A DNA stretch of 64,000 nucleotides. Source: JAJDTR01 sp965220415. GTDB lineage: Bacteria > Poribacteria > WGA-4E > JAJDTR01. Positions 26,844 through 36,119 of this stretch are shown piece after piece; the stretch's first letter is position 1; each line of letters opens with the position of its first letter. The notes under the pieces were generated by a model, which searched no databases, was not told where the DNA came from, and saw only the letters and a list, made by a program, of their open reading frames with translations. Position numbers and translations under genes: made by a program. The stretch spans positions 1,178,001 to 1,242,000 of the forward strand of contig OZ244829.1 of assembly GCA_965220415.1 (NCBI GenBank), read 5' to 3'.

Positions 26844-27716
26844 CTGCTAAAATACATACCAAATACTTTTGCTATTGCCGGCGTACTCTTGCTTTTCGCT
26901 TCGACATGCTCTACGGTATTTGCCCAGGCAGTTCGCGGCGCCGTGCTCTATTTCGACCCGATTGCAACTGACCAAGACGGAAGTGACAAAGTGTGGAGAA
27001 ACGCTGGCGAAGCGGGCGGAGAACTTGAGCACACAGGCAAATTGCCGACACTCGAAGAGGGTACAATTGAAATCAAGGATATCGGTTTCAAGGAAACCAC
27101 GAAATGGTACACCGCTGAGCAATCCGGCTCGACCTTTAGCAGCGAGGGCCCCGGAAATAACACTCCCATCGTAAATCTCGAAGACTTCACGATGGGATTA
27201 TTGATGCGGGTGAACGGCGGTTTGTTAGCGCAGGAACACCAACTTGTTGGACTGCAGGCAGCGCCAAGAGAACAGGTGCAGAACGTGCGAATATGGATCG
27301 ATGACGCCGGTCACGGGAATTTTCGATCTGTGAGTATCGCCCAAGGTGCAATCAACCAACGCGAAGACCTCCACATCGGCAGGACGCGATTGATTGTCGG
27401 AAACGGTGAATGGCACTGGGCGCATTTTGTCTTTGAAAGCGGCAACGAGATTACCACCTATATTGATGGCGAACAACGTGCGAAGTTTGGTACTGGCGTT
27501 AAGTGGGACAAGAAGCATGACATGTCGTTGCACGCAATCTTCTCAAACAGCCGAGCCGAGCACGTTCGGACCTGCAACTGCTCCATCGCAATCTACCGCG
27601 TCTACGATAGGGTACTGAGTGCGGACGAAATACACAATAATGTGCGCGGATCTTTTGCGGTTGAACCAACAGATAAACTCACAACGTCATGGGGGAAAGT
27701 GAAGCGCGGATTTTAA
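26844..27716 (+). CDS. Secreted LamG/concanavalin-like protein with likely CTG start
   Basis: Read from CTG 26844, the protein is 290 aa, the same length as its tandem paralogue at 27902. The signal peptide aligns: LLKYIPNTFAIAGVLLLFAS, then AQAVRGAVLYF. GGAGG at 26831-26835 sits 8 nt before the CTG, where the paralogue has ATG. The first conventional start (TTG 26889) would destroy the signal peptide. The core is a LamG-type jelly roll: GLLMRVNGGLLAQEHQLVG, GEWHWAHFVFESGNEITTYI and SIAIYRVYDRVLSADEIHNN. It ends EPTDKLTTSWGKVKRGF. Likely a secreted carbohydrate- or surface-binding protein. Confidence 0.8.
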   Translation: MLKYIPNTFAIAGVLLLFASTCSTVFAQAVRGAVLYFDPIATDQDGSDKVWRNAGEAGGELEHTGKLPTLEEGTIEIKDIGFKETTKWYTAEQSGSTFSSEGPGNNTPIVNLEDFTMGLLMRVNGGLLAQEHQLVGLQAAPREQVQNVRIWIDDAGHGNFRSVSIAQGAINQREDLHIGRTRLIVGNGEWHWAHFVFESGNEITTYIDGEQRAKFGTGVKWDKKHDMSLHAIFSNSRAEHVRTCNCSIAIYRVYDRVLSADEIHNNVRGSFAVEPTDKLTTSWGKVKRGF

Positions 27717-27901
27717 TACGTTTCTAATTTTCGTCCGGCACTTGGTGCTTTCAACACAAAGGACGATTACCTTGAAGACAGAACGATTCATCCTGATTGA
27801 TCCCTTAATCAGTTTTGCAAAAAGCCTCAACACTGAACTATAAAGAAGATAAACAAAGGTCTTTAGTGACTGCAAAAAATTGCTATACGGAGGAATTCAC
27901 A

Positions 27902-28774
27902 ATGTTAAAAAATGCACCAACCATAATTGCTATTGCCGGCGTGCTCCTGCTTCTCGCTTCGACATGCTCGACAGTATTTGCCCAAGCGGTTCCCGGCGCA
28001 GTGCTCTACTTTAACCCTGCCGAAACCGACCAAGGAAGGAATGACAAAGTGTGGAGAAACGCTGGCGAGGCAGGCGGAGAACTGGAACACACCGGCAAAT
28101 TACCGACTCTCGAAGAGGGTACAATTGAAATCAAGGAAATCGGTTTCAAGGAGACCACAAAATGGTACACAGCCGAGGAATCCGGTTCAACATTTAGCAA
28201 CGCCGCACCCGGGAACAGCACACCCGTGGTAAATCTTCAAGACTTCACCTTGGGCATACTGGTGCGGATAAACGGAGGCTTGTTGGCGGAGGAGCACCAC
28301 CTCGTGGGACTTCAGGCAGCTCCTAGAGAACAGGTGCAGAACGTACGAATTTGGCTCGATAACGGCGGTTCGGGAAATTTTCAAAATGTTAGTATTGCCC
28401 AGGGCGCAATCGGCGCCCGTGAGGATCTTGGTCACGGCAAGACGAGACTGTCGGTCGGAAGTCAGGAATGGCACTGGGCACATTTTGTCTTTGAAAGTGG
28501 GGATGAAATTACCACCTACATTGATGGCAAAGAACGAGCCCAGTTTGGTACCGGTGTCAAGTGGAACAAGAAACATGACATGTCGTTGCACGCAATCTTC
28601 TCGCACAGCCAGCCCGAGGCGCGTCGAACCTGCAACTGCTCAATCGCTATCTACCGTGTCTACGACAGGGCGCTGAGTGCAGCCGAAATTGACAAGAATG
28701 TGCGCGGTTCGTTTGCGGTTGAACCGACGGACAAACTTACCACGACTTGGGGCAAAGTAAAGCGCGGATTCTAA
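27902..28774 (+). CDS. Secreted LamG/concanavalin-like protein
   Basis: A 290-aa tandem paralogue of the preceding gene. ATG 27902 follows GGAGG. The signal peptide is MLKNAPTIIAIAGVLLLLAS with cleavage after VFAQA. The LamG core includes EWHWAHFVFESGDEITTYID and an RTCNCSIAIYRVYDRAL motif with paired Cys. It ends EPTDKLTTTWGKVKRGF. LamG domains in environmental bacteria commonly bind polysaccharide; no catalytic residues are visible. The FG-GAP gene at 28832 follows after 57 bp, so co-expression is possible. Confidence 0.85.
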   Translation: MLKNAPTIIAIAGVLLLLASTCSTVFAQAVPGAVLYFNPAETDQGRNDKVWRNAGEAGGELEHTGKLPTLEEGTIEIKEIGFKETTKWYTAEESGSTFSNAAPGNSTPVVNLQDFTLGILVRINGGLLAEEHHLVGLQAAPREQVQNVRIWLDNGGSGNFQNVSIAQGAIGAREDLGHGKTRLSVGSQEWHWAHFVFESGDEITTYIDGKERAQFGTGVKWNKKHDMSLHAIFSHSQPEARRTCNCSIAIYRVYDRALSAAEIDKNVRGSFAVEPTDKLTTTWGKVKRGF

Positions 28775-28831
28775 CTCGATTGCATGTTCCGTCTAACCCT
28801 TGGTGCTTTAACATACTAAGGAGCGTTTACC

Positions 28832-30415
28832 ATGATGACGGTGCGAATCATCCTAATCGGTTCCATTCTCTGTAGTTGCTTGGTGTCCGTTGGCTATACC
28901 GCCGACAAAGAAATACAGTTAATCGCGGATAACGCCGAGGGCCAGGCACAGATGTGTGCTGATGTTTTCCGCGACACGGTGATAGTCGGCGTGCACTCTC
29001 ACGTTGGCCTGGCGAAGATTTATGAACGCAATGGCGAGGAGTGGGAAGAAACCTTGGATCTCGTCGTCAAGGATGGGGACAAGGACAACTTCGGCTACTC
29101 GGTCGCCATCAACGGTCCGATTGGTCGGGGCAGCGCTAACATCGCCATCGTGGGGGCGCCGCAACACGATGGAGCGGCAAATGACTCCGGAGCCGCTTAC
29201 ATATTTGCGAAGAGCGGGCAAGATTGGAAACAGCGTGCTAAGCTCATTGCCGAGGACGGCGGAGCGGCGGACAATCTGGGTCATGCCGTGTCTGTAGACA
29301 GGATCACGGCGGTGGTTGGGGCGCCAAAGAGCGATGCTGTCAATAACAACGCTGGCGCAGCCTATGTGTTCGTGCTGGATGGCTCTTGGAAACAGCAGGC
29401 AAGACTCGTTGCCAAGGATCTTGGTCGCTCCGACGCCTTTGGGTACGTTGTTTTTGTTCGCAAGAATACAATCGTCGTCGGAGCGCCCGGTCATACGCAT
29501 AGCGGCATAAGATTCGCCGGTGCCGCCTATGTGTTCGCGCGTCAAGGAGAGAGGTGGGTCGAGCAAGCTAAACTCACGGCTGATGACGCGGCACAAAGTG
29601 ATCGTTTCGGCCATTCTGTTGCTCTGAGCGAGGATACCATAGTCGTCGGAGCACCGTTGCACGATACTGATCGGGGCGCCGACACCGGTACCGCCTATAT
29701 ATTCTCGCTGGAGGGAGGCTCTTGGAAGCAGACGGCAAAGCTGGGAATCAAGGGCGCGCGGAAAGCCGATCAACTTGGGTTTGGCGTTGCTACAACCGGC
29801 AAGATTACTGTATTGGGCGCCAAGGCGCGAGACGAGGGCGATCGCGCATCAGGTGCAGCTTACGCATTTGTTCGGGCTGACGGCGTTTGGGAAGAGAAGA
29901 ATCAGGTTGTTCCTCTCTTTCCCATAAAAGATGGCTTTTTTGGCTATTGGGTCGCGATGAGCGAGAATACCGTGGTTGTCTCAGCCCACCCTAAAGCTAA
30001 GGGTGGCCCCGGATTGGCTGACGGGGCAGCAGCGTTTGTTTATAGTACCATTGATGATTTTGGCACGCCGCCTTTCGGTGTTGATCCGCTTGGACTGCAA
30101 GTGACGGCGCTAGGACAGATTAAGCGGACGGCGCTGCTTCAGAACTTCCCCAATCCATTCAACCCGGAGACGTGGTTCCCATATGTTTTGGCTAACGATG
30201 GTCCCGTTTCGATCCGCATCTGGGATGTCCGAGGGCAACTGATAAACGAGTTGGCGCTCGGCGTACAAAAGGCGGGTTCTTATCTGACCCGCGATACGGC
30301 TGCATACTGGGACGGGCTAAACCAGTTAGGGAGTGTAGTTTCTACGGGAGTTTATTTCTACACAATGGACGCTGGGCAATTCCAAGCCACGCGAAGAATG
30401 CTCATCTTGAAATAG
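28832..30415 (+). CDS. Secreted FG-GAP propeller protein with C-terminal sorting-type domain
   Basis: A 527-aa protein. Signal peptide is VRIILIGSILCSCLVSVGYT-A. About seven FG-GAP-like blades follow, each with an FGYSVAI / VVGAP / GAAYVF pattern (integrin-alpha-like beta-propeller). Then come LQVTALGQIKRTALLQ, NFPNPFNPETWFPYVL and a terminal FlgD-like Ig domain ending YFYTMDAGQFQATRRMLILK. The C-terminal part resembles type A sorting domains of secreted, surface-attached proteins. Start 28832 has AAGGAG 8 nt upstream. It is the first of four consecutive FG-GAP paralogues. Likely a surface adhesin or matrix-binding protein. Confidence 0.88.
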   Translation: MMTVRIILIGSILCSCLVSVGYTADKEIQLIADNAEGQAQMCADVFRDTVIVGVHSHVGLAKIYERNGEEWEETLDLVVKDGDKDNFGYSVAINGPIGRGSANIAIVGAPQHDGAANDSGAAYIFAKSGQDWKQRAKLIAEDGGAADNLGHAVSVDRITAVVGAPKSDAVNNNAGAAYVFVLDGSWKQQARLVAKDLGRSDAFGYVVFVRKNTIVVGAPGHTHSGIRFAGAAYVFARQGERWVEQAKLTADDAAQSDRFGHSVALSEDTIVVGAPLHDTDRGADTGTAYIFSLEGGSWKQTAKLGIKGARKADQLGFGVATTGKITVLGAKARDEGDRASGAAYAFVRADGVWEEKNQVVPLFPIKDGFFGYWVAMSENTVVVSAHPKAKGGPGLADGAAAFVYSTIDDFGTPPFGVDPLGLQVTALGQIKRTALLQNFPNPFNPETWFPYVLANDGPVSIRIWDVRGQLINELALGVQKAGSYLTRDTAAYWDGLNQLGSVVSTGVYFYTMDAGQFQATRRMLILK

Positions 30416-30615
30416 AAAAACCAAGACCGGATTCGCATATTATTATAATAACATAAGCTATGGAGGCGTTTTATAGGCATTGTGATACCGGAAATGTAGA
30501 GCAAAATCATTGGGCGTCGCTCTATCCGCCGTTGAGCACGTGTCATTGTATCGTTTGGCGAACAGCGCGCATCTCAAAGTTTTGACCGGTCCGTCCGCAT
30601 TGAAAGGAGATTCTC

Positions 30616-32253
30616 ATGAAATCGTTGCATATCATGTTCATTTGTGTGGTTTTAAGTATTGCTCTAGCAGCGGTCGACCACACAGCCTTTGCACAAAAGG
30701 AAATTAAGCTCATCGGAGCCCCTGACGGAATGCGTAATAAGGCACGCATGCCCGCAGATCTCCTCGGAGATACCATTATCATTGGAGCCCATGCCGTAGG
30801 ATTTCTAAACACGGATGGCTTCGCCAAGATTTATACCCGGTCTCGCAACAAGTGGGAAGAGACCGCCGAACTTATTCGCAGCGACCGTGACAAAGAGAAT
30901 CCGGGGCAGGCCTCCTTCGGCTTCTCGGTCGCCATTACAGGTCCCCCGGGACGCGGCGATCCCACCTATGCCATCGTAGGGTCCCCGTCGTCGGGGCACC
31001 AAGGCGGTGTTGCGGCAGACGGCGGCGCAGCTTATATATTCAAAAGTACTGCGCAGAAGTGGAAACAGGAGGCGAAACTTCTCGCCGAGGACCCGGCATC
31101 GGGCGACGTTTTCGGCTGGGCTGTAGACATTGATGACACGACCGCTGTCGTCGGGGTTCCGAAGGACGATGACGCCGGTCCCAACTCCGGTTCCGCGTAC
31201 GTATTCATTAAAGACGGAAATACGTGGAAACAGCAGGCGAAGATTGTCGCGAAAGACACTGCAAGATCGGACAGCTTTGGAGAGGTGGTTGCCATTGAGA
31301 GAGATACAATTGTCGTCGGAGCTCCCGGTCACACCCATAATAATGTCAGATTTTCCGGCGCTGTGTACGTCTTCGGCCGCCAAGGCGAGAAGTGGGTCGA
31401 GGCTGCCAAAATCACCGCTGAAGACTTGGCGAAGAGCGACCGTTTCGGAGTTTCGGTCGGTCTCCACGAGGACACCATCATTGTTGGGTCTACCCTGAAC
31501 GATGCCGGACGCGGAAAAGACGCGGGCGCCGCCTATATCTTCGTGCGTGAAGGAAACGCATGGAAACAGCAAGCAAAACTCACCGGCGAAGATTCGCGGG
31601 AAGGCGATCACTTCGGAGCCGGCGTCGCCACCACGGGTGAAATCGCTATCATTGGCGCCCCACTCCACGAAGAAGAGGGACTGGGCTCGGGCGCTGCCTA
31701 TGCGTTCTTGAATACCGATGGCGTCTGGAAAGAAACGGAGAAGATTGTGCCCGATAATCCGGTGAAAGGTCTCGTTTTCGGTTCTGCGGTCGCGATAAGC
31801 CGCGACACCGTCATCGTCACGTCCGGGGCGGCTGAAGAAGGCGCTGCGGGGTTCGGCAACGGTTCAGCGGCGTACGTCTACAGCGCGGAAGAGAACTTCG
31901 GGCTACCGCCATATGCTGTTCATCCGGATGGATTGCAGGTAACGACGTTGGGAAGTGTCAAGCGCACGGCGCTGCTCCAAAATTTCCCCAATCCCTTCAA
32001 CCCGGAAACCTGGCTGCCGTACCATCTGGCAACCGATGCTCCTGTGTCCTTGTCCATTTACAATATCCGCGGGCAACTGATGCGGGAGTTGGATCTAGGG
32101 AGCCAGAAAGCCGGGAGTTATCTTAGCCGAGAAACCGCTGCCTATTGGGATGGCCAGGACCAGTTCGGGGAAGGCGTTGCCAGTGGTGTCTATTTCTACA
32201 CCCTACGCGCAGGTTCATTCCATGCGACTCGCAGAATGCTCGTTTTGAAATAG
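30616..32253 (+). CDS. Secreted FG-GAP propeller protein with C-terminal sorting-type domain
   Basis: A 545-aa protein with signal peptide (HIMFICVVLSIALAAVDHTA, FAQKEIKL). About seven FG-GAP blades carry motifs FGWAVDI, VGVPKDDDAGPNSGSAYVF and TIIVGSTLNDAGRGKDAG. The linker is LGSVKRTALLQ. The terminal domain is NFPNPFNPETWLPYHL ... YFYTLRAGSFHATRRMLVLK. AAAGGAG precedes ATG 30616. It is 200 bp after its paralogue. The DxDxG-like loops (for example DDDAGPNSG) may bind calcium, as in integrin FG-GAP blades. Role inferred as extracellular binding. Confidence 0.88.
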   Translation: MKSLHIMFICVVLSIALAAVDHTAFAQKEIKLIGAPDGMRNKARMPADLLGDTIIIGAHAVGFLNTDGFAKIYTRSRNKWEETAELIRSDRDKENPGQASFGFSVAITGPPGRGDPTYAIVGSPSSGHQGGVAADGGAAYIFKSTAQKWKQEAKLLAEDPASGDVFGWAVDIDDTTAVVGVPKDDDAGPNSGSAYVFIKDGNTWKQQAKIVAKDTARSDSFGEVVAIERDTIVVGAPGHTHNNVRFSGAVYVFGRQGEKWVEAAKITAEDLAKSDRFGVSVGLHEDTIIVGSTLNDAGRGKDAGAAYIFVREGNAWKQQAKLTGEDSREGDHFGAGVATTGEIAIIGAPLHEEEGLGSGAAYAFLNTDGVWKETEKIVPDNPVKGLVFGSAVAISRDTVIVTSGAAEEGAAGFGNGSAAYVYSAEENFGLPPYAVHPDGLQVTTLGSVKRTALLQNFPNPFNPETWLPYHLATDAPVSLSIYNIRGQLMRELDLGSQKAGSYLSRETAAYWDGQDQFGEGVASGVYFYTLRAGSFHATRRMLVLK

Positions 32254-32266
32254 GTTTATGTTGCAA

Positions 32267-32488
32267 GTAACTGTTTAGTCTATCAATCTGTTTTGGGAAT
32301 GTTGGTTCGTTGTGCTGAAGTTTAATCCCCGTTCCTACACCATCAAGCGAACGGATAGTGAGTGATCAAATGAGCGGATAGTGAATGCGATAGAATTCCC
32401 ATAGAGATCCCTGAGCGTAATGTAGGAGCGATCTCCAGGTCGCGATTTCCTGTTGGCGCGAAAGCTCTGGACTGAACTAAACAATTAC
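32267..32488 (+). mobile_element. Type III miniature inverted-repeat element, copy a, with target duplication
   Basis: A 222-bp element with left end GTAACTGTTTAGTC and right end GAACTAAACAATTAC. It is flanked by TGTTGCAA and GGTTGCAA (7 of 8 identical), consistent with an 8-bp target duplication. The paralogous region after 34255 (GGCATCGGTTGCAAAAATTG) lacks the element and serves as an empty site. Inside are GATC-type units (32341-32410) and a GTAGGAGCGATCTCCAGGTC hairpin. It is non-coding. Confidence 0.75.
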
Positions 32489-32565
32489 GGTTGCAAGAAT
32501 TAGAGAAATCTTGTCTGAAGTGGTGTCTTGTACTATCTAACCATAAAATCCGAAGGAGAATTATC

Positions 32566-34125
32566 ATGAAATCGGTACAATTTTTTGCGATTAGTTTGCT
32601 CCTCGCCGCTGGATTGGTAACTGCAAGTCATGCCGCGCCTCGAGTTGGCCAGAAGCTTATCGCCATGGAGGCAGGTCATAGCGTAGCCCATTTGTCCAGC
32701 GATATCAGCGGCGAAACCATTATCGTCGGAGTTCCGGAGCAGGGATACGCTACCATCTTCCAGTTGAGAGGAAATAAGTGGGAAAAGAAGGAGGAAATCA
32801 TCGCCGACGGCGGTGCCGGTAGGTTTGGATGGTGTGTAGCAATGACTGACAATGTGATTGTAGTTGGTGCGCCAGAGACAAACGAAGCCGGTGCAGCCTT
32901 TGTCTTCCATCGAAGTGGAAACAATTGGAAACAGGCCGCCAAACTCGTCCATGAAGGACCGGTAAAAGGAGATGGTTTCGGCGAGGACGTAGCCGTCGAC
33001 AGGAACACTGCTATTATCGGGGTAGCAGGGGACGATGAAGTTGGACGGGACTCCGGGTCTGCCTATATCTATTTCCGGGAAGGAAATAGTTGGAGGCGTC
33101 AAGCCAAACTCATCCCATCGGATTCAGCCCAAGGAGACGCTTTCGGATCGTCGGTGTTCGTGCTTGGCAATACCGCGATCGTCGGGTCTAACGGCAACAC
33201 ACATAACGGCATCAGATTCTGCGGCGCTGCCTATGTATTTACGCGGCGGGATGGCGTTTGGACCGAGCAGGCTAAATTGACGGCTAGCGATGCCGCAAAA
33301 GCGGACCGTTTCGGGACTGCCGTCAGTATGAGCGAGAAAACAATTATTGTAGGGGCTCCGTTTCGTGATACCGATGCCAAAGGGGACTCCGGTGCTGCGT
33401 ATATCTATGTGTTTGACGGTAATACGTGGAAGGAGCAAGGGAAGCTGTTTCCAAATGATGCACAAAAGGGCCATAAATTTGGTACCGGTGTTGCCATGAC
33501 GCCAAACATCGCCATTGTTGGGGCGCCCTGGGACGATGATGCAGCGACCGGTTCAGGGGCTGCGTATTCATTTGTGCGAACTGACGGGGCTTGGAAGCAG
33601 AAGGAGAAGGTTGCTCCCCACGACGTGGGCGAAGATTTCCATTTCGGATTCTCGGTCAACGTTAGCGAGAATGCCGCCATTATCTCGGCTCACCATATAC
33701 CTCATGCAGCGCCAACTTGGCCCCACGGCGACGGGGTGCAAGCGTATGTCTTTAACACTATAGAAGATTTTGGCACGCCTCCATTTTCCATCAAACTCAC
33801 CGGCTTAAAATCAACAACCTTGGGACATGTCAAACGGACAGATTTGCTACAAAACTTTCCCAACCCGTTTAACCCGGAGACGTGGATTCCGTATCGCCTC
33901 GCACACGATGGCGCTGTGCAGTTCTCAATCTATGACGCGAACGGAACTTTAGTGCGTTCTCTGGATCCGGGGCATCAGAGGGCGGGGCACTATGTCAATT
34001 TGAGTAGCGCGGTATATTGGGATGGCCGCAACCAAGATGGCGAACACGTGGCAAGCGGTCTCTATTTCTATTCGATGTCCGCCGAGGATTTCAAAGCAAC
34101 CCGGCGAATGCTAATCCAAAAATAA
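32566..34125 (+). CDS. Secreted FG-GAP propeller protein with C-terminal sorting-type domain
   Basis: A 519-aa protein. Signal peptide is VQFFAISLLLAAGLVTASHA-APRVGQ. Blades have FGWCVAM, FGEDVAV, FGSSVFV, FGTAVSM, FGTGVAM and FGFSVNV motifs with paired VVGAP/IVGAP strands, then LKSTTLGHVKRTDLLQ, NFPNPFNPETWIPYRL and a terminal FKATRRMLIQK. ATG 32566 is chosen (GAAGGAG 7 nt upstream); the 25-codon extension to 32491 reads element-adjacent sequence. It is very similar to the next gene at 34343, a recent tandem duplicate. Upstream lies the type III element. Confidence 0.88.
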   Translation: MKSVQFFAISLLLAAGLVTASHAAPRVGQKLIAMEAGHSVAHLSSDISGETIIVGVPEQGYATIFQLRGNKWEKKEEIIADGGAGRFGWCVAMTDNVIVVGAPETNEAGAAFVFHRSGNNWKQAAKLVHEGPVKGDGFGEDVAVDRNTAIIGVAGDDEVGRDSGSAYIYFREGNSWRRQAKLIPSDSAQGDAFGSSVFVLGNTAIVGSNGNTHNGIRFCGAAYVFTRRDGVWTEQAKLTASDAAKADRFGTAVSMSEKTIIVGAPFRDTDAKGDSGAAYIYVFDGNTWKEQGKLFPNDAQKGHKFGTGVAMTPNIAIVGAPWDDDAATGSGAAYSFVRTDGAWKQKEKVAPHDVGEDFHFGFSVNVSENAAIISAHHIPHAAPTWPHGDGVQAYVFNTIEDFGTPPFSIKLTGLKSTTLGHVKRTDLLQNFPNPFNPETWIPYRLAHDGAVQFSIYDANGTLVRSLDPGHQRAGHYVNLSSAVYWDGRNQDGEHVASGLYFYSMSAEDFKATRRMLIQK

Positions 34126-34165
34126 GTTCATTCCAATTCCGCAAAACCGGATCTGAAGTGATCGA

Positions 34166-34255
34166 TTCGGCGAAGGTGTCGCGAGCGGCATCTATTTTTA
34201 TACGCTCCGCGCGGGGTCGTTTCGTGCGACTCGCAGAATGCTTGTCTTGAAGTAG
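34166..34255 (+). pseudogene. 3' remnant of an FG-GAP/sorting-domain gene
   Basis: A 29-codon fragment plus stop in frame: FGEGVASGIYFYTLRAGSF, then RATRRMLVLK. It matches the last residues of the gene at 30616 (FGEGVASGVYFYTLRAGSF) and not those of the immediately flanking genes, which end FKATRRMLIQK. It marks a deleted or recombined paralogue between 34125 and 34343. Confidence 0.8.
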
Positions 34256-34342
34256 GCATCGGTTGCAAAAATTGGAATAACTGCTTCTGAAGTTACGTCT
34301 TGTGTTATCCAACCGAAAAATCGGAAGGAGATTTATCATATC

Positions 34343-35896
34343 ATGAAATCGGTACATCTGTTTGCCGTTAGTTTGCTCCTCGCCATTGGATTGGCAACGG
34401 CAAGCTACGCCGCGCCTCGAGTTGGGCAGAAGCTTGTCGCACAGGAGGCAGGGCATAGCGTCGCGCACTTGTCCAGCGACATCAGCGGCGAAACCGTGGT
34501 CGTCGGAGTTCCTGAAAGTGGATTCGCTGCCGTTTTCCTGCTGAAGGGAAAGAAGTGGGAAAAGCAGGAGGAAATCATCGCAGACGGCCGTAGGTTTGGT
34601 TGGTGTGTTGCCATCAGTGGAAATGCGATTATAGTTGGTGCGCCAGAGTTGAACGATGCCGGCGCAGCTTTTGTCTTCCATCGAAGCGGAAACAACTGGA
34701 AACAGGTGGCAAAGCTTGTTCATGACGGCCCCGCAAAGGGCGACGGCTTCGGCGAGGATGTAGCCATTGACAGGAATACCGCCATTGTCGGCGTAGCCGG
34801 GGACGATGAAGTTGGAAGAGACTCCGGGTCAGCCTATGTCTATTTCCGGGAGGGAAATAGCTGGAAGCAGCAGGCGAAACTCATACCCTCGGATTCTGCC
34901 AAGGGAGATGCTTTCGGATCATCGGTCTTCATGTTTGGGAATACTGCGGTCATCGGGTCTAACGGCAACTCACACAACGGGATCAGATTCTGCGGCGCTG
35001 CCTATGTATTTACGCGGCGCGATGGGGTGTGGACAGAGCAGGCTAAATTGACGGCTAGCGACGCCGCAAAAGCAGACCGATTCGGGACTGCCGTCAGTAT
35101 GAGCGAGAAAACAATTATTGTAGGGGCACCGTTTCGTGACACTGAAGCCAAAGGGGATGCCGGTGCCGCTTACACTTTTATGTTTGACGGAAATACGTGG
35201 AAGGAGCAGGGGAAGTTGTTTCCAAAAGATGCGCAAAAGGGGCACAAGTTTGGAACCGGCGTTGCCATGACCCCAAACATCGCGCTTGTAGGGGCGCCTT
35301 GGGATGACGATGTCGAAGTAGGTTCAGGTGCGACGTACTCATTTGTGCGAACTGACGGAGTCTGGAAGCAGCAGGAGAAGGTTGTTCCCCACGACGTGGG
35401 CGAAGATTACCACTTCGGATTTTCGGTTAACGTAAGTGAGAACGCCGCCATTGTCTCGGCACACAACATACCGCACGGAGCTCCGACATGGCCTCATGGC
35501 GACGGCGTGCAGGCGTATGTCTTTAGTATGATAGAAGACTTTGGGACGCCTCCCTTCTCCGTCAAGCCCATCGGGCTGCAAGTAACCACCTTTGGGCGGG
35601 TCAAGCGGACAGATTTACTCCAGAACTTTCCAAACCCGTTTAATCCGGAGACGTGGATTCCCTATCGCCTTGCGCGTAATGGTGATGTGCACGTCACAAT
35701 CTATGACGCAAACGGTGCTTTAGTGCGTACCCTCGATTTAGGGTATCAGGCAGCGGGGCACTATGTCAATTTGAGCAGCGCCGTCTACTGGGATGGTCGA
35801 AATCAAGATGGCGAACACGTGGCTAGCGGTCTTTACTTCTATACGCTGTCTACCGACGATTTCAAAGCAACACGGCGAATGCTAATTCAAAAATAA
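34343..35896 (+). CDS. Secreted FG-GAP propeller protein with C-terminal sorting-type domain
   Basis: A 517-aa close paralogue of the gene at 32566. Signal peptide is VHLFAVSLLLAIGLATASYA-APRVGQ. FG-GAP blades have the same order and DDEVGRDSGSAYVY / NGNSHNGIRFCGAAYVF loops. The end is LQVTTFGRVKRTDLLQ, NFPNPFNPETWIPYRL and FKATRRMLIQK. AAGGAG lies upstream of ATG 34343. The region before it keeps the same leader as the 32566 gene, without the type III insertion. Its likely role is extracellular adhesion or binding, as for its paralogues. Confidence 0.88.
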   Translation: MKSVHLFAVSLLLAIGLATASYAAPRVGQKLVAQEAGHSVAHLSSDISGETVVVGVPESGFAAVFLLKGKKWEKQEEIIADGRRFGWCVAISGNAIIVGAPELNDAGAAFVFHRSGNNWKQVAKLVHDGPAKGDGFGEDVAIDRNTAIVGVAGDDEVGRDSGSAYVYFREGNSWKQQAKLIPSDSAKGDAFGSSVFMFGNTAVIGSNGNSHNGIRFCGAAYVFTRRDGVWTEQAKLTASDAAKADRFGTAVSMSEKTIIVGAPFRDTEAKGDAGAAYTFMFDGNTWKEQGKLFPKDAQKGHKFGTGVAMTPNIALVGAPWDDDVEVGSGATYSFVRTDGVWKQQEKVVPHDVGEDYHFGFSVNVSENAAIVSAHNIPHGAPTWPHGDGVQAYVFSMIEDFGTPPFSVKPIGLQVTTFGRVKRTDLLQNFPNPFNPETWIPYRLARNGDVHVTIYDANGALVRTLDLGYQAAGHYVNLSSAVYWDGRNQDGEHVASGLYFYTLSTDDFKATRRMLIQK

Positions 35897-36119
35897 AATC
35901 ATTCCAGTATAGCAAAAATCGGTTTTTGGCGGCATCCTGACATTTATTGAAGTGCGCCATGTTCTAGCCTGAAATCGGCGTTGCCAACGAATTTTTTCCG
36001 TTACGCCGCTCAGGGAACCATTCGGCATCCCTGTCAACGTACCAATATACCTCGAGTTAAAGGCATTTGAACGGGTGCGTCCAATGGTATTCAATTTGAA
36101 AATGAAGGAGAGTTCCTTA

